This document shows positions 7,603-15,817 of a DNA stretch of 50,431 nucleotides, piece by piece. The stretch covers positions 1 through 50,431 of the forward strand of contig UQIN01000017.1 of assembly GCA_900541035.1 (NCBI GenBank). The letters run 5' to 3'. Below the pieces are notes generated by a model. That model made no database searches and was not told the DNA's origin. It worked only from the letters and a program-made list of their open reading frames with translations. This DNA comes from an uncultured Collinsella sp. GTDB taxonomy: Bacteria; Actinomycetota; Coriobacteriia; Coriobacteriales; Coriobacteriaceae. Both the position numbers and the translations under genes were made by a program. The number at the start of each line of letters is the position of its first letter. Positions within the stretch are counted from its first letter, which is position 1.

Positions 7603-8553
7603 ATGGTTAACGAGAAGAAGGTCGCTATTGTCGGCTGCGGTTTCGTCGGTTCGTCTTCGGCGTTCGCTCTGATGCAGAGCGGTCTGTTCTCCGAGATGGT
7701 CCTCATCGACGTGGACAAGAACCGCGCCGAGGGTGAGGCCCTGGATATCGCGCACGGCATGACGTTTGCCGAGCCGATGAAGATCTACGCCGGCGATTAT
7801 TCCGATGTCGCCGACGCCGCCATGATCGTCGTCACCGCTGGCGCTGCCCAGAAGCCCGGTGAGACCCGCCTGGACCTGGTCAACAAGAACGTCAATATCT
7901 TTAAGTCCATTATCCCCGAGATTAAGAAGTCTGGCTTTGACGGCATTCTGCTCATCGTCTCCAACCCGGTCGATGTTCTGACCTATGCCGCCATCAAGAT
8001 GTCCGGCCTGCCCGAGGGCCATGTCATCGGCTCCGGCACCGTGCTCGACACTGGCCGTCTGCAGCAGATGCTTGGTGCCCACGTCGAGGTTGACCCGCGC
8101 GATGTCCAGGCCTATGTCATGGGCGAGCACGGCGACTCCGAGTTTGTCGCTTGGTCCAGCGCTCAGGTTGCTGGCGTTCCGCTGAACACCTTCTGCGAGC
8201 TTCACGGTCATCTGGAGCACGAGGCTGCCGAGAAGCGTATCGCCGAGGACGTCAAGAACTCCGCCTACACCATCATCGAGAAGAAGCACGCTACCTACTA
8301 TGGCGTTGCCATGGCCGTCAAGCGCATCTGCACTGCCGTCATGCGCGATGAGCAGACCGTTCTGCCTGTCTCCTCGCTCATGGTGGGCGAGTATGGCCTG
8401 TCCGATCTGGCCATCTCCATGCCGACGGTCGTTGGCCGCGACGGCGTCGTCTGCCGCGTACCCGTGCCGCTGAACGATGACGAGCAGCATGAGCTCACCG
8501 CCTCCGCCAAGGCCCTCAAGGACATCATCGACAGCGTCGACTTTTCCTGCTAA
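7603..8553 (+). CDS. ldh: L-lactate dehydrogenase
   Basis: Reduces pyruvate to L-lactate with NADH, regenerating NAD+ in fermentation. 316 residues, normal for the family. The N-terminal Rossmann motif is VAIVGCGFVGSSSAF. The substrate loop has AGAAQKPGETRLDLV, with the Gln typical of lactate rather than malate dehydrogenases. Then SNPVDVLTYA, the VLDTGRLQ block and the catalytic MGEHGDSEFVAW. ATG 7603 follows GGGAG 6 bases upstream; upstream in-frame starts would overlap the leader hairpin. Flanked by hairpins on both sides, so probably monocistronic. Confidence 0.93.
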   Translation: MVNEKKVAIVGCGFVGSSSAFALMQSGLFSEMVLIDVDKNRAEGEALDIAHGMTFAEPMKIYAGDYSDVADAAMIVVTAGAAQKPGETRLDLVNKNVNIFKSIIPEIKKSGFDGILLIVSNPVDVLTYAAIKMSGLPEGHVIGSGTVLDTGRLQQMLGAHVEVDPRDVQAYVMGEHGDSEFVAWSSAQVAGVPLNTFCELHGHLEHEAAEKRIAEDVKNSAYTIIEKKHATYYGVAMAVKRICTAVMRDEQTVLPVSSLMVGEYGLSDLAISMPTVVGRDGVVCRVPVPLNDDEQHELTASAKALKDIIDSVDFSC

Positions 8554-8584
8554 ATCAAGCTCTTTTGGGCAACAGGCTACAATG

Positions 8585-8620
8585 AAAGGCGTCCGGGCTC
8601 CACGGCCCGGGCGCCTTTTT
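8585..8620 (+). terminator. Intrinsic terminator after ldh
   Basis: AAAGGCGTCCGGGC pairs with GCCCGGGCGCCTTT (one wobble), followed by a T run. The T run merges with the start of the inverted repeat at 8619. Confidence 0.85.
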
Positions 8621-8651
8621 GGTGCAAGGGGGTCAGGTTACTTTGCATCAT
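8619..8651 (+). repeat. 33-base inverted repeat, left copy (A)
   Basis: Begins TTGGTGCAAGGGGG and runs to TTTGCATCAT. The reverse complement of 9832-9864 matches it at 30 of 33 positions, so the DUF2974 gene lies between inverted copies. Each copy also has inner arms (TTGGTGCAA against TTGCACCAA, imperfect in this copy). Confidence 0.8.
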
Positions 8652-8667
8652 TGATGATGGGAGAGGC

Positions 8668-9807
8668 ATGCCGGATTCGCCTAACTTTTTGACCTATGCC
8701 CAGACGGCGTTCGATTCGTTTGACGAGCGGGCCTTCTGTTCGGTGGACAGCCTGGTGTTTGCATGGCTGTCGTATTTGCGCTTGCCGGGGGATATGCCGG
8801 AGCTTGTCGGCTGGCAGGGACTGGACGTGCGTGAGCTACTGCGTGCCGAGTGCTACCGGGACATGATTGGCGACCTGTGGGATCCGGAAGGAAGCCGCGC
8901 CTTGCTGGAGGCCGTGACGGCAAGCCCACGTTACCGCGGCGTGCGTGTGTGCGGCTATCGTGCCGTGAATGACGTCGAGACGACGGAACAGTTTGCCGCC
9001 ATAACGTTCCGTTTTCCGGCAGGATTTAGCTACCTTTCCTTCCGCGGGACCGACAGTACGATCGTGGGCTGGAAAGAGGACTTCAACATGGCGTTCCGGT
9101 GCCCCGTGCCCTCCCAGGAGTCTGCGGCGCGCTATGTGGACGAGGTGGCAGCCGCAATAGACGGACCACTCTTGTGCGGAGGACATTCCAAGGGCGGCAA
9201 CTTGGCGGTGTATGGTGCGGTGATGTGCTCTGATGCTGCTCGCGACCGGATCGAACGGGCCTTCTCCCATGATGGCCCCGGCTTTGTCGAGGAGTTCCTG
9301 AGTGGCGACGCCTTTGCGGGTCTGTCGGGTCGCATCGATAAAACCCTGCCGCAGTCTTCGATTTTCGGCATGATGTTCGAGACGCAGGAAGATTACTCCA
9401 TTGTCGAGAGCACCGAGTTCAGCCTGCTGCAGCACAATCCCTTCAGCTGGGTCATTGACGGCTGCAACTTTGTGTATTGTGAGCGCCTGTCTGCCGGCGC
9501 TCGATATGTCGATAGCTCCATTCGTGAGATGTTGCTCGCAGTGGAGCCTACCGAACGCGAGCGCTTTGTGGACGCGCTGTTCTCTGTGTTTGAGGCCACG
9601 GGGGCCGAACGGTTTGCGGATATCGCTGGGAATTTGCGCGAGAGCCTGCCGGTGATGCTTCAGGCTGCCCAGGGCTTCGACAGGGATACGCGCCGTTTTA
9701 TCTCGCAGACCATCGTGGCGATTCTTAAGTGCGCGCTGCTTCCCAAGCGCCCCGAGCTCAACGTTCCCGCCGCTGGCAAGAGCTTAGCCGAGCAGCTCGA
9801 AGCATAG
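8668..9807 (+). CDS. DUF2974 (Mbeg1-like) alpha/beta-hydrolase
   Basis: 379 residues. The nucleophile elbow GGHSKGGNLAVYGAV near residues 170-185 and the preceding SYLSFRGTDSTIVGWKEDFN are typical of the DUF2974/Mbeg1-like lipase-fold family. The true substrate of this family is unknown; lipase or esterase activity is likely by fold. No signal peptide is seen, so it is probably cytoplasmic. ATG 8668 has GGGAGAGG just upstream. The gene stands alone between inverted repeats 8619-8651 and 9832-9864, which suggests it may have moved as a cassette, although its base composition resembles its neighbours. Confidence 0.8.
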   Translation: MPDSPNFLTYAQTAFDSFDERAFCSVDSLVFAWLSYLRLPGDMPELVGWQGLDVRELLRAECYRDMIGDLWDPEGSRALLEAVTASPRYRGVRVCGYRAVNDVETTEQFAAITFRFPAGFSYLSFRGTDSTIVGWKEDFNMAFRCPVPSQESAARYVDEVAAAIDGPLLCGGHSKGGNLAVYGAVMCSDAARDRIERAFSHDGPGFVEEFLSGDAFAGLSGRIDKTLPQSSIFGMMFETQEDYSIVESTEFSLLQHNPFSWVIDGCNFVYCERLSAGARYVDSSIREMLLAVEPTERERFVDALFSVFEATGAERFADIAGNLRESLPVMLQAAQGFDRDTRRFISQTIVAILKCALLPKRPELNVPAAGKSLAEQLEA

Positions 9808-9831
9808 CAGTCGGAGCTCCTGCGTTAGCCA

Positions 9832-9864
9832 TTGGTGCAAAGTAACCTGGCCCCCTTGCACCAA
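9832..9864 (-). repeat. 33-base inverted repeat, right copy (B)
   Basis: TTGGTGCAA, 15-base middle, TTGCACCAA: a 9-base perfect inverted repeat and the inverted partner of 8619-8651. It lies 24 bases after the hydrolase stop. No T run follows, so it is not a typical terminator. Confidence 0.8.
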
Positions 9865-9939
9865 TCTTCGATGCGCCTGGGGCGGCCTCGACCGCTATAC
9901 TGATTCGTGCTGAAATCGATCTAGAACGGAATGCCGTAT

Positions 9940-10944
9940 ATGAAAATCAACCATGCGATTCTACATATCCTGGACTTTGACTCGGCCGTCAACGTTATGA
10001 GCCAGCGCGAGCTCGATATCGAGAGCCGTACCGTGCGCAACTTCGTGACCACGCACCTGCGTCGCGCCCGCACTTCGGCCGATAACAAACGCGCCACGTT
10101 TGCCGAGAACTCCGCATTCGGCGACGAGCTCAAGGGCTATTTCTTTGGCGAGCGCGAGTTTGTGGACCTGTCGCAGCAGATTGCGGAGTTCATCTCCTCC
10201 GAGCTCACCAAGGCAGAGAAGGCCGAGTCCACCGACGTGCTGGTGGCAGACTTTGACGACGACGAGGATGCCCGCTGGTTTGCCGTGATGCTGCTTGGTT
10301 CCAAGCAGGCCTTTATGCATGAGGTGGGCCGCGAGGAGGGCGAGGTGCGCAACGACATCGCACGCCACTACGCTATCCTGCCGAATCCCTCCCAAAAGGT
10401 GCCGAGCTACGCCATCGTGCGCGCGAGCACCATGGAGATCGGCTACGTGGACAAGAAACGCAAGATTGCCGGCGAGGAGCGCATGCTTATTCCTGACGGC
10501 CTGCTGCAGTGCGATACGGGCGTGTCGGGCAAGGAGATTATCGACACCGTGACGCGTGTGGTCGAGGAGGTTGCCGAGGAGCACGGTGCCAATACGGCCG
10601 TGGCACTCGCTAAGGTCAAAGCCGCTGTTGCCGAGAAGGTCGAAGACGACGAGGAGCTGCCGCCTTGGGATATCGTTGACGAGGTCTTTGAGGATGAGCC
10701 AGTCATCAAGGAGAGTGTTCGTGCGGCACTGACCGAGGAAAAGGTGCCCGAGCGTGTGCCCGTGGAGCGCAAACAGGTCGAGCGTGCGGCCGTGCGCAAC
10801 CACAAGATTCGTACCGATACGGGCATCGAGATCAGCTTCCCGGCCGAGATGGGCTCGAACTCCGAGTACATCGAGTTCGTCAACGAGCCCAACGGCCTCA
10901 TCTCCATCGAGCTCAAGAACATCGGAAGCATCGAGAACCGATAG
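9940..10944 (+). CDS. Nucleoid-associated protein, NdpA/YejK family
   Basis: 334 residues. The start MKINHAILHILDFDS and the middle part (LPNPSQKVPSYAIV, then KIAGEERMLIPDGLLQCDTG) match the 37-kDa nucleoid-associated protein family (PF04245). Its members bind the nucleoid; a more exact role is unclear. The C-terminal third has an acidic linker (VEDDEELPPWDIVDEVFEDE) and a small domain ending NGLISIELKNIGSIENR. I prefer ATG 9940 to ATG 9931 because GAACGGA ends only at 9930. A -10-like TATACT occurs at 9896-9901. Confidence 0.8.
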   Translation: MKINHAILHILDFDSAVNVMSQRELDIESRTVRNFVTTHLRRARTSADNKRATFAENSAFGDELKGYFFGEREFVDLSQQIAEFISSELTKAEKAESTDVLVADFDDDEDARWFAVMLLGSKQAFMHEVGREEGEVRNDIARHYAILPNPSQKVPSYAIVRASTMEIGYVDKKRKIAGEERMLIPDGLLQCDTGVSGKEIIDTVTRVVEEVAEEHGANTAVALAKVKAAVAEKVEDDEELPPWDIVDEVFEDEPVIKESVRAALTEEKVPERVPVERKQVERAAVRNHKIRTDTGIEISFPAEMGSNSEYIEFVNEPNGLISIELKNIGSIENR

Positions 10945-10967
10945 AGCAATAGTTTCTTTCTAAGAAA

Positions 10968-11013
10968 AATCTGGATTATATTTTGAAGTATAATTTGAAA
11001 TATAATCCAGATT
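10968..11013 (+). promoter_or_regulatory. Palindromic operator/promoter of the toxin-antitoxin pair
   Basis: Perfect 16-base inverted repeat: AATCTGGATTATATTT at 10968-10983 against 10998-11013, with 14 bases between. TATAAT occurs at 10989-10994 and 11001-11006, so the repeat overlaps the likely promoter. This is the layout expected for binding by an autoregulating antitoxin or its complex. Confidence 0.75.
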
Positions 11014-11030
11014 ATTTTTTGGAGGTCCAG

Positions 11031-11381
11031 ATGTCCCCACTTGTTCTGGAAAAACCGGTGTTTACAAAAGACCAGGTTGTCTCTGCCACCGAAGCGAGCA
11101 AATCCCTATCTACCATTCGCAAGCGTGCTAAGCGCGCGCCGCAGTTTATCGCCGATCATAACGACATCGATACTGTGATTATCGACTACGCTGCCTATGA
11201 GGAGATGTTCGGCGCACTGCAGTACCTTCGCGAACTTGAGCTTGATCGCATTGCGACGGATCGAATCAAAAACGGACCGCACGAGTTTATTCCGTTTGAA
11301 GATGCTTTGACCCCAGAGGAACTCGAGGAGTTTGAGTCGATGGATCCCGATGCGATTTCGGATGAGGATCTTTTCGAATGA
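11031..11381 (+). CDS. Phd/YefM-type antitoxin
   Basis: 116 residues. The N-terminal part, VVSATEASKSLSTIRKRAK then IIDYAAYEEMFGAL, has the arrangement of Phd/YefM DNA-binding antitoxins. The acidic C-terminal tail (LTPEELEEFESMDPDAISDE) would be the toxin-binding part; it is longer than in typical 80-90 residue members. ATG 11031 follows GGAGG with 5-base spacing. Its stop overlaps the next start (ATGA), giving the usual antitoxin-first coupling. The palindrome at 10968-11013 is the likely autoregulatory site. Confidence 0.8.
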   Translation: MSPLVLEKPVFTKDQVVSATEASKSLSTIRKRAKRAPQFIADHNDIDTVIIDYAAYEEMFGALQYLRELELDRIATDRIKNGPHEFIPFEDALTPEELEEFESMDPDAISDEDLFE

Positions 11382-11722
11382 GCGGGCACTTTGTCGTCGG
11401 CTTTTTGAATCGAGACGTCGAGAAGGAATATCAAAAACTAGACGGTTCTCAGCGAAGGCTCGTCCGCATTGCAGTGACGAAATTAAAGACGCGCGCCGAT
11501 GAAATCGGAACGCCGCTTCACGGTGAGCTTGCCGGCTGCAAAAAGATTAAATGGCGAAAGGCAGGACTCCGAATGGTGTTCCGAATCCGAGAGGATGGAA
11601 CGGTGGAGATAGCAGAGATCGTGGCAATAGGACGGCGCGATCATTTCGAGGTCTACAAGACGGCTGCCGATCGTTTGTCGAAGCATCCCGCCATGGTTGA
11701 ATATGACGGAACCCTGAGATAA
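11378..11722 (+). CDS. RelE/ParE-superfamily toxin
   Basis: 114 residues, overlapping the antitoxin by 4 bases. The pattern FLNRDVEKEYQKLDGSQRRL, then GTPLHGELAGCKKIKWRKAG, LRMVFRI and VEIAEIVAIGRRDHFEVYK is the usual RelE/ParE fold order: two helices, then a sheet with basic and aromatic residues, closing with a GxRxxxxVY-like segment. Family members cleave ribosome-bound mRNA or inhibit gyrase; the sequence does not decide which. A terminator follows directly. Confidence 0.8.
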   Translation: MSGHFVVGFLNRDVEKEYQKLDGSQRRLVRIAVTKLKTRADEIGTPLHGELAGCKKIKWRKAGLRMVFRIREDGTVEIAEIVAIGRRDHFEVYKTAADRLSKHPAMVEYDGTLR

Positions 11723-11724
11723 AG

Positions 11725-11757
11725 AAGGCCGAAGTCCCGGGCGGGGCTTCGGCCTTA
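11725..11757 (+). terminator. Terminator after the toxin-antitoxin pair
   Basis: AAGGCCGAAGTCCC, loop GGGC or shorter, GGGGCTTCGGCCTT, with a short TTAGTTT tail. It begins 3 bases after the toxin stop. Confidence 0.75.
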
Positions 11758-11803
11758 GTTTCCTGGGGCTGAATTACGTTACAGGTTGAGCATATGTCAG
11801 CGA

Positions 11804-11901
11804 AAACGCCCCAGAGCGAGCAAGGTGACGTGAAAGAGGAGGGCATTGACCTTCTGGTCATGCCCGACGATTGAACGTCAGATTGCCGCTCTGGGGCGTT
11901 T
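11804..11901 (+). repeat. Complex stem-loop element, copy 1
   Basis: Outer perfect stem AAACGCCCCAGAGCG (11804-11818) with 11887-11901. Next comes GCAA, a GG/GA mismatch, then TGACG/CGTCA. An internal loop has TGAAAGAGGAG (11831-11841) on one side and CGACGATTGAA (11865-11875) on the other. The apical hairpin is GGGCATTGACC/GGTCATGCCC. The same loops with different stem sequences recur at 27368-27468. It lies between the toxin-antitoxin terminator and the 3' end of dapH, so it could be read from either strand. Function unknown. Confidence 0.75.
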
Positions 11902-11914
11902 ACAGCGTCGACTT

Positions 11915-11942
11915 GTTACGCGGTTTGTCAAAACCGCGTAAC
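11915..11942 (-). terminator. Perfect 12-bp hairpin just after the dapH stop
   Basis: GTTACGCGGTTT/AAACCGCGTAAC with a 4-base loop, 2 bases beyond the dapH stop on the minus strand. There is no T run after it on either strand, so it may protect the 3' end or terminate weakly. A degenerate relative follows the RNase D stop at 32955. Confidence 0.5.
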
Positions 11943-11944
11943 TA

Positions 11945-12664
11945 TTAAAGCTGGCGCAGGCCTTCCTCGAGACCGGTCTTGCTGTCGGTCTTCTCGTCGC
12001 GCATCTTGATAACGCGGGCAGGAACGCCGGCTACGACGGCGCCGGCAGGAACGTCCTCGACGCATACGGCACCGGCGGCCACGACGGCGCCCTTGCCCAC
12101 GCGCACGCCCTCCAGGACCACGGCGTTGGCGCCAATCATGACATCGTCCTCGATGATGACGGGCGTGGCGCTTGCGGGCTCAACGACGCCTGCCAGCACG
12201 GTGCCGGCGCCGATGTGGCAGTTCTTGCCCACGGTGGCGCGGCCGCCCAGCACGGCGCCCATATCGATCATGGAACCTTCGCCGATGACGGAGCCGATGT
12301 TGATGATGGCACCCATCATGATGACGGCACGGTCGCCGATCTCGACGCGGTCGCGGATGATCGCGCCCGGCTCGATGCGAGCGTTGATGCCCTTAAGGTC
12401 GAGCATGGGCACGGCGGAGTTGCGGCAGTCATTCTCGACGTCGTAGTAATCGATGGAATCGGCGTTGGCGTCCAGGATGGCCTTAAGCTCATCCCAGTCG
12501 CCAAAGACGGTCTTGCCACGACGACCGCCGTAGACATGCGCGTTGCCCCAGGCAACCTTTATGCCGGGCTTCTCGCGCACATACAGCTTGACGGGCGTCT
12601 TTTTAGGCGCGGTGGCGATGTAGTTGATAATCTCCTGTGCATCCATCTCGGCTGCATTGCTCAT
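11945..12664 (-). CDS. dapH: Tetrahydrodipicolinate N-acetyltransferase
   Basis: Acetylates tetrahydrodipicolinate with acetyl-CoA in the acetyl branch of diaminopimelate/lysine synthesis. 239 residues, the family length. The N-terminal DapH domain (MDAQEIINYIATAPKKTPVK, VFGDWDELKAIL) is followed by left-handed beta-helix hexapeptide repeats from about residue 90 to 205 (ARIEPGAIIRDRVEIGDRAV, then IIEDDVMIGANAVVLEGVRV). The start has AAAGGAG 8 bases upstream. It is the third gene of the minus-strand lysine operon, 39 bases after dapB. DapD (succinyl type) is the alternative, but the N-terminal domain and length fit DapH. Confidence 0.92.
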   Translation of the reverse strand: MSNAAEMDAQEIINYIATAPKKTPVKLYVREKPGIKVAWGNAHVYGGRRGKTVFGDWDELKAILDANADSIDYYDVENDCRNSAVPMLDLKGINARIEPGAIIRDRVEIGDRAVIMMGAIINIGSVIGEGSMIDMGAVLGGRATVGKNCHIGAGTVLAGVVEPASATPVIIEDDVMIGANAVVLEGVRVGKGAVVAAGAVCVEDVPAGAVVAGVPARVIKMRDEKTDSKTGLEEGLRQL

Positions 12665-12703
12665 TTGCTGTTTCTCCTTTGGGTGGATCCGGTTGATACC
12701 TGG

Positions 12704-13444
12704 TTAGGCAAACATGACCTGGTCGAACGTATAGAAGCCAGGCTCGCGGGTGACGAGCTTCTGCGCGGCTGCCAGCGCGCCGTTGACAAAGATCTGACGG
12801 CTCGTGGCGCGGTGCGTGAGCGTGACCTCCTCGTCCTGACCAAAGAAACTCACTTCGTGCACGCCGGCGACGGTGCCGCCGCGCAGCGAGTGCATGCCGA
12901 TCTCCTTGGGGTCACGCGCTCCGCACATACCCTCGCGGCCATAGACGGGGTGGTAGCCTGCCTCGGGCTCAGCTTCGACGACGGCGTCGAGCAACAACTT
13001 GGCAGTGCCGCTGGGGGCGTCGACCTTTTGGTTGTGGTGCGTCTCGACAATCTCGCAGTCAAAGCCGGGCAGCTCGCGTGTGGCCTGTGCTACCAGATGA
13101 CGCAGGGCTGCGATACCGATGGAGTAATTGCCGGAGTGCATGACACGGGCGTTCTGACCCAGCTCGCGCAGGCGATCCATCTGCTCGGGCGTGTAGCCCG
13201 TGGTGCCCGAGACCAACGCGGCACCCGTGCGCTCGACATAGGCGACGACGGCATCGAAGGTCACGACGTTCGAGAAGTCGATGATGACGTCGGCTGCCGG
13301 GGCGCCCTCGAGCACGGACAGATCAAAACCGATCTGGGCGACGTTATCAAAAACGGGCTGACCGGCGGCATCGACAACGCCCTCGGCGGTGGTGCGGATG
13401 AGCGAGCCCATGCGGCCCGTTCCCATAATGACGGTCTTAATCAA
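12704..13444 (-). CDS. dapB: 4-hydroxy-tetrahydrodipicolinate reductase
   Basis: NAD(P)H-dependent second step of the diaminopimelate pathway. 246 residues. The nucleotide motif MGTGRMG is at the N-terminus, VIIDFS near 75, and the catalytic ETHHNQKVDAPSGTA contains the HHxxKxDxPSGT signature. The start is TTG 13444: its codons TTG ATT AAG overlap the dapA end CTT GAT TAA, and GGGAG lies upstream. The next ATG would cut into the Rossmann strand. The 8-base overlap implies translational coupling to dapA. Confidence 0.92.
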   Translation of the reverse strand: MIKTVIMGTGRMGSLIRTTAEGVVDAAGQPVFDNVAQIGFDLSVLEGAPAADVIIDFSNVVTFDAVVAYVERTGAALVSGTTGYTPEQMDRLRELGQNARVMHSGNYSIGIAALRHLVAQATRELPGFDCEIVETHHNQKVDAPSGTAKLLLDAVVEAEPEAGYHPVYGREGMCGARDPKEIGMHSLRGGTVAGVHEVSFFGQDEEVTLTHRATSRQIFVNGALAAAQKLVTREPGFYTFDQVMFA

Positions 13445-15746
13445 GCAGACCAGCTCCCTTCAGAGCATCGGTAAGTGCGGCGCGTGTGTCGTTGGCCATG
13501 TGGCATAGCGGCATGCGGTAGTTTGCCTCGATCATACCCATCTGAGCGAGCGCTTCCTTGACGGGGATGGGGTTGACCTCGCTAAAGAGGGCGTTGATGA
13601 GCGGCTGACCGGCAATCTGGATATCGCGGGCACGTGCCACGTCACCGTCCAGATAGGCGCGGCACATGTCATGCACGAGCTGCGGCTGAATGTCGGCCCA
13701 CACGCTGATGGTGCCCGAAGCGCCCAGGCTCATGAGCGGCACGGTGAGCGCGTCCTCGCCCGAGTACATGCGGAAGTCGTCGGACAACAGGTGGGCAATC
13801 TTGGCCGCGTAGGCGACGTTGCCCGAGGCTTCCTTAATACCCATGATGTTGGGGTGCGCGGCCAAGCGCTCTACGTTGCGCTCGCTGATGCCGCAGCCGC
13901 AGCGGCCGGGGATGTTGTACAGGATGCAGGGGATGTCCACGGCGTCGGCGACGGTCTTAAAGTGCTGGTAGATACCCTCTTCGTTGGACTTGTTGTAGTA
14001 GGGGGTGATGAGCAGCAGGCCGTCGGCTCCCAAGCCCTGGTAGGTGAGCGACTTGGTGAGCATGGTCTGCGTGGAGTTGGAGCCCGAGCCGGCGATGACG
14101 GGGACGCGTCCTGCAACATGCTTGACCACGGCGGCGACGACGGAGTTGTCCTCGTCATCGGTCATCGTGGCGCTCTCGCCGGTGGTGCCCAGGGTGAGGA
14201 TGGCGTCGGTGCCATTTTGCAGGTGGAAATCGATAAGGCGCTCGAGCGCGTCGAAGTCGACGCTGCCGTCCTTTTTAAACGGTGTGACGAGGGCGACGAT
14301 TGAGCCCTCGAGATTGCGGATGTCCATGTTCTTCTCCTTCGCTTCCGCGATCTGGATGCGTTTGTTCCATTGGGCGGCGACGGCCAGGCGCTCGTCTTGG
14401 GCGCGACGACGAGCACTTTCGGCGCGCGACTTTGCCAGCAGCTCGCGGCCGCACGGCAGCACGTCGAGCGTGGCAAAGTAATCGCCCGGGCGCTCGGCGC
14501 GACGAATGAGATCTGCCGAGCCGTCGGGGCGCAGCAATACCTCGGCGGAGCGCAGACGGCCGTTGTAGTTGTAGCCCATGGAGTAGCCATGCGCGCCGGT
14601 ATCGTGGATCACGAGTACATCACCCATGTCGATCTGCGGCAGCTCGCGGTCGATAGCGAACTTATCGTTGTTCTCGCACAAGTTGCCCGTGATGTCATAC
14701 GTGTTCGTAACCGGTGCTGCGGTCTTGTCAGGGCCACCCGGCTGTCCCATCACCGTAATGTGGTGGTAGGCACCATACATAGCGGGACGAATGAGATCGA
14801 CGGCGCTTGCGTCCACGCCGATATAGTCCTTGTAAATCTGCTTCTCGTGGATGGCCTTGGTGATCAGGCAGCCGTAGGGGCCCATCATAAAGCGGCCCAT
14901 CTCGGTGCAGATGGCCACATCGCCCATGCCGGCGGGGACCAGAATCTCGTCGTAGGCTGCGTGTACGCCCTCGCCGATGGCGTGGATGTCGTTAGCCTGC
15001 TGCTCGGGCAGGTAGGGGATACCCACACCGCCGGACAGATTGATAAAGGCGACATGTGCGCCGGTCTCGCGCTCCAGGCGCACGGCAAGTTCAAAGAGGA
15101 TGCGTGCGAGCTTGGGGTAGTAGTCGTTGGTGACGGTGTTACTGGCAAGGAAGGCATGGATGCCAAAATTCTCGGCGCCTTTGGCCTTGAGCATACGGAA
15201 GGCCTCAAAGAGCTGCTCGGTGGTCATGCCGTACTTGGAGTCGCCGGGGTTATCCATGATGCCGTTAGAGAGCTGGAACAGGCCGCCCGGATTAAAGCGG
15301 CAGCTGACCGTCTTGGGGATGGGGCCCGCGACGCGCTCAAAGAACTCGATGTGGCTGATGTCGTCAAAGTTGACGATGGCACCCAGCTTGTCGGCGAGCT
15401 CAAAGTCCGCCGCCGGCGTGTCGTTGGACGAGAACATGATGTCGTGGCCGGTGATACCCAGCGAGCGGGCAATCATGAGCTCGGTATAGCTCGAGCAATC
15501 GCAGCCGCAGCCGTATTCGTTGAGAATGGAGATGAGTGCCGGGTTAGGATTGGCCTTGACGGCAAAGTACTCCTTAAACCCCGGATTCCAAGCAAAGGCG
15601 TCGCGCACCTCTTGCATGTTGCGGCGGATGCCCGCCTCGTCGTATAGATGAAACGGCGTGGGGAACTGCTCGACGATATGCTCGAGCGTCTCCTTGTCCA
15701 CAAACGGCTGCTTGGCCGCATACGCCTCGTTGGGGGTCAATGCCAT
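13437..15746 (-). CDS. lysA-dapA: Fused diaminopimelate decarboxylase - dihydrodipicolinate synthase (LysA-DapA)
   Basis: One uninterrupted 769-codon frame. Residues 1-425 are LysA, the last lysine step: PLP-lysine in YFAVKANPNP, then CGCDCSSYTELMIA, HDTGAHGYSMGYNYNGRLR and DYFATLD at the usual end. Residues 426-473 are a charged, Ala/Arg/Glu-rich linker. From Met474, DIRNLEGSIVALVTPF begins a complete DapA, the first committed step, with TLGTTGESATM, YYNKSNEEGIY and Schiff-base lysine GIKEASGN. At 14327 an internal ATG has a good ribosome binding site (GAAGGAGAAG), so free DapA (13437-14327) could also be made. Fusion of first and last pathway enzymes is unusual. ATG 15746 follows the riboswitch region. 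A sequencing error joining two genes cannot be excluded. Confidence 0.85.
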   Translation of the reverse strand: MALTPNEAYAAKQPFVDKETLEHIVEQFPTPFHLYDEAGIRRNMQEVRDAFAWNPGFKEYFAVKANPNPALISILNEYGCGCDCSSYTELMIARSLGITGHDIMFSSNDTPAADFELADKLGAIVNFDDISHIEFFERVAGPIPKTVSCRFNPGGLFQLSNGIMDNPGDSKYGMTTEQLFEAFRMLKAKGAENFGIHAFLASNTVTNDYYPKLARILFELAVRLERETGAHVAFINLSGGVGIPYLPEQQANDIHAIGEGVHAAYDEILVPAGMGDVAICTEMGRFMMGPYGCLITKAIHEKQIYKDYIGVDASAVDLIRPAMYGAYHHITVMGQPGGPDKTAAPVTNTYDITGNLCENNDKFAIDRELPQIDMGDVLVIHDTGAHGYSMGYNYNGRLRSAEVLLRPDGSADLIRRAERPGDYFATLDVLPCGRELLAKSRAESARRRAQDERLAVAAQWNKRIQIAEAKEKNMDIRNLEGSIVALVTPFKKDGSVDFDALERLIDFHLQNGTDAILTLGTTGESATMTDDEDNSVVAAVVKHVAGRVPVIAGSGSNSTQTMLTKSLTYQGLGADGLLLITPYYNKSNEEGIYQHFKTVADAVDIPCILYNIPGRCGCGISERNVERLAAHPNIMGIKEASGNVAYAAKIAHLLSDDFRMYSGEDALTVPLMSLGASGTISVWADIQPQLVHDMCRAYLDGDVARARDIQIAGQPLINALFSEVNPIPVKEALAQMGMIEANYRMPLCHMANDTRAALTDALKGAGLLD

Positions 15747-15817
15747 GTCCCGTAAACCTCGCTATCCAGACGGCGCCATCTGCGCATCGAATCCGCATAG
15801 CGTGGACCCCATGTCCG

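Noticed and set aside
12215..15647. Long plus-strand frames opposite dapH, dapB and lysA-dapA
   Set aside because: Gly/Val/Asp-rich shadows without ribosome binding sites; the minus-strand proteins are unmistakable.
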